Source of the DNA: Hypericum androsaemum
Taxonomy: Eukaryota; Streptophyta; Magnoliopsida; Malpighiales; Hypericaceae
Direction of reading: 5' to 3'
DNA: 64,000 bases
Assembly: GCA_963995505.1 (NCBI GenBank)
Contig: OZ023190.1
Coordinates: 8,275,344 to 8,339,343 of the forward strand
Below the pieces are notes generated by a model. That model was not told the DNA's origin. It ran no database searches and was given only the letters and a program-made list of their open reading frames with translations. This document shows positions 56,459 through 64,000 of the stretch, one piece after another. The translations under genes were made by a program, and so were the position numbers. The number at the start of each line of letters is the position of its first letter. Position 1 is the first letter of the stretch.

Positions 56459-56910
56459 AGGTCTGGATTGGGCACGGAATGCTCAGATTCCGAACCGTTC
56501 GGAATGAAGACACGCAGGGACTTTTTTGCAAATGCGCTAAAATACGTGGACCAAAATGAAAAAAACCACGCACAAACGTAGGCCGGATACAAATGCCATT
56601 ATCGCATAACTGTGCATGCCAATATCACATAACTGCGCATGCCAGTATCACATAACTGTGCGTGCCAGTGTGACTTTTTTGCAAAAATGCTAAAATATGG
56701 GGGACCAAAATAAAAAAAACTACGCGCGCCATTATCACCAACGGGGACTTGCCACTGTCAAAAATACACATGCCATTATCACATAACTGCGCTTGCCATT
56801 ATCACATAACTGCACTTGCCATTATCACATAACTACGCTTGCCACTGCGGTCCCCCTTCACTCCAAACCGTACGGAATCGATTCCTTCACTCCGTGCTCA
56901 ATCCACTCCC
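56459..56910. mobile_element. 452-bp MULE-like miniature element in the 3' LTR
   Basis: AACCAGGAC flanks it on both sides (56450-56458 and 56911-56919), a perfect 9-bp target duplication. The 5' LTR has one uninterrupted copy (near 41923-41931). Ends: AGGTCTGGATTGGGCACGGA on the left, and GGGAGTGGATTGAGCACGGA on the right read on the minus strand (16 of 20 equal). It has no coding capacity. The 9-bp duplication points to Mutator-type transposase, though its ends differ from the 8.3-kb MULE, so that copy need not have moved it. Confidence 0.85.
56590..56848 (+). repeat. 23-bp repeats inside the miniature element
   Basis: TGCCATTATCACATAACTGC plus three bases recurs in two groups: about three copies from 56592 and three from 56770. 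Between them is a less regular segment with TTTGCAAAAATGCTAAAATA, which echoes 56525-56545. Confidence 0.8.
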
Positions 56911-58422
56911 AACCAGGACTAGGAAAGAAAAGCTACGTGGGTTCATTAAGAAGTGATAAGAGAAAAATAAAATAATAATAATAGAAGATGATAAAAGCAA
57001 AGAAAACGTGGCAACCAAAAATAGAGCCACCTCAAAACAATTTCTATTATAAAATAGGAAGTTGAGGTGAACTTGGCTTCCTCAAGTTTTTACGGAAACC
57101 CACAGTAAACCAAACAAAGAAATAGGTAAGGAAACTAAAAAAAGAAAGAAATGACGGCAACGATAGGAAAAGAAAATAAAGAGAAAGATGGAGAGCCACC
57201 GAGGAGATAAAAGGGGGAAGGGAAAAGGGAAATTATCTAGGTAAGCTATTTTTAATATTGTGTAAGTACTGACAATTTAATTGTAAGTAACAACTATGTG
57301 ACTTAAGATTAATTTCATGGCTAATTAGTTCAATTGAAATGTAATCATGGATATGGACAATTAACAATGAAAAGTTGGCAAGTTCAACTTCCGACTATAG
57401 GAAGCAAAAATTAAGACAGAAAAATTGAGAAACATAGATGAGAACTTGATGGATTGTTACTTTAAGTAGAGAAACATAATGTAATTTATTGTTGAAGCTT
57501 TAGTAGATTTAAAGCTACTTCTTGTGGTAATATGGCTTAATTGGATCACGACAAAATAATTGAATATACTTAAGTATAAATTGTTTTAGACACACGTATA
57601 GATTCTACCACTTAAACGATGTACTCAAATAAGTGGTTAAATAGGAAGCTATACTAATTGAATTAATGCCGATTACCTACTATTTGAAAAGATTTTGATA
57701 GAAAGTTAAAAGAAATATAGGAACTTATTAAACAAAAGAAGGTAACTAGTTTATTTAAATGATAATCCTAAATTACCAAAAAGTGAACCATTTAAAATAG
57801 AAGAAATAGATGGAAGTAGACCGAGAAAAAGGAGAGGGAATTTAGTGAGGTAATGTCATCCAATTTATTAATAGTTGCGTTATTTATTTTGAGACTAAGA
57901 TTAGTACTTTCAACGTAAACGTAACAGTTGAACTATTAGCCAAAGATTGTAAAGTTGGAAAATCTTATGTTGCTATTTACGTGAACATTAGATTGAATTT
58001 ACTAGGTGTGGTGGAAATCGGTTGAATTAAAATTATGATGTTTCGTACCCTTCCTTATTTGAAGGAGGTTGTGCATATGATTAATGTTGTGGAAACTAGA
58101 GGATTCAAGTATTCGCACACAAGGAACTCAATTTGGAGGAGATTTGGTTGTTGGCCATTTTGTCAAATCGGTAAACAAATAATGTGTGACTCGTGCTTTA
58201 TTTGGCGCACTCTATTTATTTGTTATGATTTGAATATGATATTGTTAGTGCATATTGTGCATTTTTCATATGAGCATCATGATGTGACATTATGATTTGT
58301 AAGTGTTTGATTAATTTGGCATCGAGTGGGCACTAGAGATGTTGGTTTGTTCATTGATTCGTTTGGAGCCTATGAATTTGTGTGATACGAATAACTATAT
58401 GATATAGATAGCTCCGCTATGT

Positions 58423-58583
58423 GATATGGTTGCCTACAGCAGGAAGAACTGTTTGGCCGATGAGGTTGGTCTGATATGATATGGTTCCCTACGGCGGGCA
58501 GAACTATTTGGCCGATGAGGTTGGTCTGATATGATATAGTTGCCTTCCGGCGGGCTGAATTTAGCCGAGGAGGTTGGTTGATG
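58423..58583 (+). repeat. 55-bp tandem repeat, three copies, in the 3' LTR
   Basis: Units start at 58423, 58478 and 58533. The first and last units correspond to the first and last of the six-unit array in the 5' LTR, so middle units were gained or lost in one LTR. Confidence 0.88.
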
Positions 58584-59271
58584 ATGGTTCCTTTGAGATA
58601 TGATATCCTCGTGTCGGGTTAGAGTGACACTATCTAGATCTTACCGAATGTTCGTCAGTTCTGCTATATGATATTGGAATTATATGTCATGTGTCAAATT
58701 GCATAGTTTGCTTATGTTTCTGCGACTTTGTGATTATATGCTATATTTGGTCATCTGGTAAGTATGACTTTTGAACAATGTACATTTCCGCATAATTTAT
58801 ATTGCCATGTTAGTTATATGCATGTTTTAGGTATGTTGTGCATTGAGTAGCTATATAAATTGCGATGCATATCTTATTTGTTTATTGAGTGTTCCAAAAC
58901 ACGCATTCCCCCCTCTCACCAGTTTTGCAGGAACTCGAATACGAGTTGTATTGGTTTGGAGATCTACTCTGATCGTATAAGTCTGCATTGTTCTCCGGGA
59001 CTGGTCTGGAGGTCTCAAGTTTGTATTTTTTTCATTGATCTATAAGCTCCGTAGTCACATGATTTGTTTTGATCTAGGGAAGTATGTATAATAAAGAAAA
59101 AGCTTGGCTTATATTTTGTAAATTTGGAATATGAAACTAAAGATCATTAAGTCATAATTTGAATGCTTATGATTATAAATTAGAATACGTTAGAGGCTGG
59201 CTAGATTTATTTTATGATTAAAGGAGTCGAAGTCTAGCGCCGGTAACCGACCACAGATTTGGGTCGTGACA

Positions 59272-62200
59272 ATTATCGTGCCTTTTCATACCTTTTCTTG
59301 AATTTTCTTGCATTTTCCATCCTTCTCTTACCTTTTCCATACCTTTTCTTGTCTCATCTTGCGTTATATTGCCTTTTCTTAACTTTTCTTTCTTTATCTT
59401 GCCTCCTCTTGCCTTATCTTGCCTTTTCTTTCCTTTTCTTGCCTTTTCCTTGCCTTTTCCTTGCCTTTTCTTGCCTTTTCTTTCCTTATCTTGCCTTTTC
59501 TTTCCTTTTCTTGCATGATCATGACTTTTCTTGCCTTATCTTTCCTTATCTTGCATTTTCGTGCCATATCTTACATTTTCTTGCATTTTTCTTACATTTT
59601 CTTGCCTTTTCTTGCCTTATTTTGCCATATCTTGCCTTTCCTTGCCCTTTCCTTGCCCTTTCCTTGCCTTTTCTTGCATTTTCTTGTATTTTCTTGCATT
59701 TTCTTGCCTTATCGTGCCTTTTCTTTCCTTTTCCTGACCTTTTCTTATCTTATCCTGCATTTTCTTATGTTATCTTGACTTTTCTTAACTTTTCTTTCCT
59801 TATCTTGCCTCCTCTTGCCTTATCTTGCCTTTTCCTAGTTTTTTCTTGCATTATCTTGCCTTTTCTTACCTTATCTTACCTTTTCTATCTTTTTCTTTCC
59901 TTTTCTTTCCTTTTCTTGCCTTAACTTGCCTTTCCTTGCCTTTTATTGCCTTTTCATACCTTATCTTTCCTTATCTTGCCTTTTCTGTCCTTCCTTACCT
60001 TTTTCTTGGCTTTTCTTAACATATCTCGCCTTTTCATGCCTGTTCTTTCCTTTTCCTACCTTTTCCTTGCCTTTTCTTATCTTTTCTTGCCTTTTCTTTC
60101 TTTTTCTTGCCTTTTCTTTCCTTTTCTTGCCATATCTTGACTTTTCTTGCATTTTCTTGCCTTATTTTGCCTTTTCTTACCATATCTTACATTTTCTGTC
60201 CTTTTTTTTTCCTTTTCCTGCCTTTTCCTAGCCTTTTCTTGCCTTTTCTTGCCATATCTTGCCTTTTCATGCCTTTTCCTAGCATTTTCCTTGCCTTTTC
60301 TTGCATTATCTTGCCTTTTCTTTCCTTTTCTTGCCTTTTTTTCCTTTTCTTTTCTTTTCTTGCCTTTTCCTTCCTTTTCTTTCCTTTTCTTGCCTTATAT
60401 TGCCTTATCTTTTCTTTTCTTGCCTTATCTTGACTTTTCTTACCTTATCTTGCATTCTCTTGCCATATATTGCCTTTTCTTTCCATTTCTTGCCTTTTCC
60501 TTACCTTTTCTTGCCTTATCTTGCCCATCCGAGCCTTATCTTGCCTTTTCTTGTCTTTTCTTAACTTATCTTTCCTTATCTTGCTTCTTCTTTCCTTTTC
60601 TTGCCTAATCTTGTCTTTTCTTGCGTTATCTTGCCTTATTTTGACTTTTCTTGCTTTTTCTTTCCTTATCTTTCCTTTTCTTGCCATATCTTGCTTTTTC
60701 TTGCCCTTTCCTTGCCTTTTCTTGCATTTTCTTATATTTTCTTGCCTTTTATATCATTCTCTTGCCATTTCCTTACCTTTTCTTGTCTCATCATGTGTTA
60801 TCTTGCCTTTTCTTAACTTTTCTTTCCTTTTCTCGCCTCCTCTTACCTTATCTTGCCTTTTCTTTCCTTTACTTGCCTTTTCCTTGCCTTATCTTTCCTT
60901 TTCTTACCTAATCTTGCCTTTTCTTTCTTTTTCTTTCCTTTTATTTCCTTATCTTGCCTTATCTTGCCTTTTCTGGCCTTATCCTTACCATTTTCTTGCC
61001 TTTTCTTGCCTCAACTTGCCTTTTCTTGCCTTACCTTTCCTTATCTTGCTTTTTCTTCCTTTATATTGCCTTTTCTTGCCTTATCTTACTTTTCATGAAT
61101 TTTCTTGCCTTTTCTTGCCATTTCTTGCCTTTTCTTTCCTTATCTTGCCTTTTCTTGCCATATCTTGCCTTTTCTTACCTATTCTTTCCTTTTCTTGAAT
61201 TTTCTTGCCTTATCTTGCCTTTTCTAGACTTGTCTTGCCTTTTCTTGACATATCTCGCCTTTTCTTGCACTTATCTTTCCTTTTCTTCCCTTTTCCTTGC
61301 CTTTTCTTGCCTTTTCTTTCTTTTTCTTGCCTTATCTTGCTTTTTCTTCCCTTTTCTTCCCTTTTCTTGCCTTTTCTTTCCTTTTCTTTCCTTTTCTTGC
61401 CTTATCTAACCTTTTCTTTCTTTTTCTTTCTTTTTCTTACCTTATATTGCCTTTTCATGAATTTTCTTGCCTTATCTTGACTTCTCATGCGTTTTCTTTC
61501 CTTATCTTGCCTTTTCTTGCCATATCTTGGAGTTTCTATCATTTTTTTGCCTTTTCGTGCCATTTCCTAGCCTTTTCTTGCCTTTTCTTTCCTTTTCTTA
61601 CATTTTCTTTCCTTTTCTTACATTTTCTTTCCTTTTCTTTCCTTTTCATACCATATCTTGCCTTTCCTTGCCCTTTCCATACCCTTTCCTTGCCTTTTCT
61701 TGCATTTTCTTGTATTTTCTTGCATTTTCTTGCCTTATTGTGCCTTTTCATGCCTTCTCTTTCCTTTTCCTTACCTTTTCTTGTCTTATCCTGCATTATC
61801 TTATGTTATCTTGCCTTTTCATAACTTTTCTTTCCTTATCTTGCCTCCTCTTGGCTTATCTTGCCTTTTCCTAGTTTTTTCTTGAATTATCTTGCCTTTT
61901 CTTTCCTTTTCTTACCTTATCTTACCTTTTCTATCTTTTTCTTTACTTTTCTTTCCTTTTCTTGCCTTAACTTGCCTTTCCTTCCCTTTTATTGCCTTTT
62001 CATACCTTATCTTTCCTTTTCTGTCCTTTTCTTTACCCTTTTCTTGCCTTAGCTTACTTTTTCTTACCTTATCTGGCCTTTTCTTGCCTTATCTTGCCTT
62101 TTCTTAACATATCTCGCCTTTTCATGCCTGTTCTTTCCTTCTCTTACCTTTTCCTTGCCTTTTCTTATCTTTTCTTGCCTTTTCTTTATTTTTCTTGCCA

Positions 62201-64000
62201 TTTCTTTCCTTTTCTTGCCTTATTTTTCCTTTTCTTGCCTTTCCTTTTCTTTCCTTTTCTTGCCTTATCTTGTCTTTTCTTGCATTTTCTTGCCTTATTT
62301 TGTCTTTTCTTACCATATCTTGCATTTTCTGTCCTTTTCTTGCCTTTTCCTACCTTTTCCAAGCCTTTTCTTGCCTTTTCTTGGCATATCTTGCCTTTTC
62401 TTGCCTTTTCCTAGCCTTTTCCTTGCCTTTTCTTGCATTATCTTGCCTTTTTTTCCTTTTCTTTCCTTTTCTTGCCTTTTCCTTTCTTTTCTTTGCTTAT
62501 CTTGCCTTATCTTTTGTTTTCTTGCCTTATCTTGACTTTTCTTACCTTATCTTGCATTCTCTTGCCATATATTGCCTTTTCTTGCCTTTTCTTTCCATTT
62601 CTTGCCTTTTCCTTACCTTATCTTGCCTTTTCTTGCCCATCCGAGTCTTATCTTGCCTTTTCTTGTCTTTTCTTAACTTATCTTTCCTTATCTTGCTTCT
62701 TCTTTCCTTTTCTTGCCTAATCTTGTCTTTTCTTGCGTTATCTTGCCTTATTTTGACTTTTCTTACTTTTTCTTTCCTTATCTTTCCTTTTCTTGCCATA
62801 TCTTGCTTTTTCTTGCCCTTTCCTTGCCTTTTCTTACCTTTTCTTATATTTTCTTGCCTTTTCTTGCCTTTTATATCATTCTCTTGCCATTTCCTTACCT
62901 TTTCTTGTCTCATCTTGTGTTATCTTGCCTTTTCTTAACTTTTCTTTCCTTTTCTTGCCTCCTCTTCCCTTATCTTGCCTTTTCTTTCCTTTACTTGCCT
63001 TTTCCTTGCCTTATCTTTCCTTTTCTTTCCTTTTCTTACCTTATCTTGCCTTTTCTTTCTTTTTCTTTCCTTTTATTTCCTTTTCTTACCTTATCTTGCC
63101 TTTTCTCGCCTTATCCTTACCCTTTTCTTGCCTTTTCTTGCCTCATCTTGCCTTTTCTTGCCTTACCTTTCCTTATCTTGCTTTTTCTTCCTTTATCTTG
63201 CCTTTTCTTGCCTTATCTTGCTTTTTTTGAATTTTCTTGCCTTTTCTTGCCATTTCTTACCTTTTCTTTCCTTATCTTACCTTTTCTTGCCATATCTTGC
63301 CTTTTCTTGCCTTTTCTTTCCTTTTCTTGACTTTTCTTGCCTTATCTTGCCTTTTCTAGACTTGTCTTGCCTTTTCTTGACATATCTCACCTTTTCTTGC
63401 ACTTTTCTTTCCTTTTGTTCCCCTTTCCTTGTCTTTTCTTACCTTTTCTTTCTTTTTCTTACCTTATCTTCCCTTTTCTTTCTTTTTCTTCCCTTTTCTT
63501 CCCTTTTCTTTCCTTTTCTTTTCTTTTCTTGCCTTATCTTCCCTTTTCTTTCTTTTTCTTGCCTTACATTGCCTTTTCTTGCTTTATCTTGCCTTATCTT
63601 GCCTTATCTTGACTTCTCATGCCTTTTCTTTCCTTATCTTGCCTTTTCTTGACATATCTTGAATTTTCTATCCTTTTTTTGCCTTTTCCTGCCATTTCCT
63701 AGCCTTTTCTTGCCTTTTCTTTCCTTTTTTTGCATTTTCTTTCCTTTTCTTGCATTTTCTTTCCTTTTTTTCCTTTTTTTGCCTTTTCTTTCATTTTCTT
63801 TCCTGTCTTTTCTTTTCTTGCCTTATCTTGCCTTCTCTTGCATTTTCTTGCCTTCTCTTGCCTTATCATGATTTTTCTTGCCTTATCTTTCCTTATCATG
63901 CATTTTCTTGCCATATCTTGCCTTTTCTTGACTTGTCTTATCGTATCTTTTCTTTTCTTGCCTTATCTTTCCTAATCTTGCCTTATCTTGCCTTTTCCTT
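59272..64000 (+). repeat. Decamer satellite block 3, continuing past the window
   Basis: Same decamer family, starting in the marker TTATCGTGCCTTTTCAT immediately after the LTR. Higher-order markers are present (CCCATCCGAGCC near 60524 and a variant near 62636). A segment of about 2.1 kb is repeated: ~59.6-61.6 kb recurs at ~61.7-63.7 kb, shown for example by CTTTTCCTAGTTTTTTCTTG near 59830 and 61867. No gene is seen. Confidence 0.95.

Larger units (their letters stand above)
41709..59271 (+). mobile_element. Tekay/Del-like Ty3/gypsy element, nested, with MULE in its 5' LTR
   Basis: Two long direct repeats (41709-42614 joined to 50909-52765, and 56131-59271) flank an internal region of 3.4 kb. 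A primer-binding site (TGGTATCAGAGC, 52770 on) follows the first. A polypurine tract (AAGGAGGGGAGAA) precedes the second. The 3' LTR begins TGTAATATCC and ends GGGTCGTGACA, typical of Tekay/Del-type chromoviruses. The first ~104 bp of the 5' LTR are missing at the satellite junction. The internal region is too short and too decayed to encode proteins. Confidence 0.85.
56131..59271 (+). repeat. 3' LTR of Tekay-like element
   Basis: TGTAATATCC to GGGTCGTGACA, 3141 bp including a 452-bp inserted element and its 9-bp duplication, so about 2.68 kb net. It is complete at both ends, and satellite begins at the next base. It carries three 55-bp repeat units where the 5' LTR has six. It holds the unoccupied MULE target CACACGTAT at 57591-57599. 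No gene is seen. Confidence 0.9.

Overview
This is repeat-dominated plant nuclear DNA with no intact host gene. The evidence for a plant is the Athila-type and Tekay/Del-type Ty3/gypsy LTR retrotransposons (tRNA-Asp-like and initiator-tRNA-Met-like primer-binding sites), plus a Mutator-like transposon (MULE) carrying a FAR1-type transposase and a plant-style Ulp1 protease gene with GT..AG introns. The species cannot be named from sequence alone.

Layout, left to right. 1-5143: 3' part of a decayed Athila-type element (RNase H end, integrase, long non-coding 3' region, 3' LTR). 5144-6669: decamer satellite. 6670-12840: a second, related Athila-type element (5' LTR, PBS, broken gag and protease, then a deletion fusing the start of RT to the integrase C-terminus), cut off inside its 3' region. 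12841-41709: nearly 29 kb of the same satellite. 41709-59271: a Tekay/Del-like element. Its 5' LTR is split by an 8.3-kb MULE (42615-50899). Its short internal region (52766-56130) is heavily decayed. Its 3' LTR (56131-59271) carries a separate 452-bp MULE-like miniature element. 59272-64000: satellite again.

The satellite fills about 35 kb, over half the window. Its unit is a decamer, TTTTCTTGCC or TTATCTTGCC, with point variants and occasional 9-mers and 11-mers. Above that lies a higher order: marker blocks recur every 0.65-1.1 kb in the same order in all three blocks, and segments of about 6.1 kb and 2.1 kb are tandemly duplicated. The long apparent reading frames in it are artefacts. A stop-free 10-bp repeat reads as the same decapeptide in all three frames.

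Inferred order of events: the satellite existed first. Athila and Tekay elements entered it. The MULE jumped into the Tekay 5' LTR, and the 3' LTR still shows the unoccupied target site. The miniature element entered the 3' LTR. The MULE's two genes converge: Ulp1-like on +, FAR1-like transposase on -. Both have consistent splice sites, and both are broken by stops and frameshifts. Most of their visible introns and spacers contain copies of one short repeat (core AACCATT-N-AATC), the most unusual small-scale pattern here besides the satellite.
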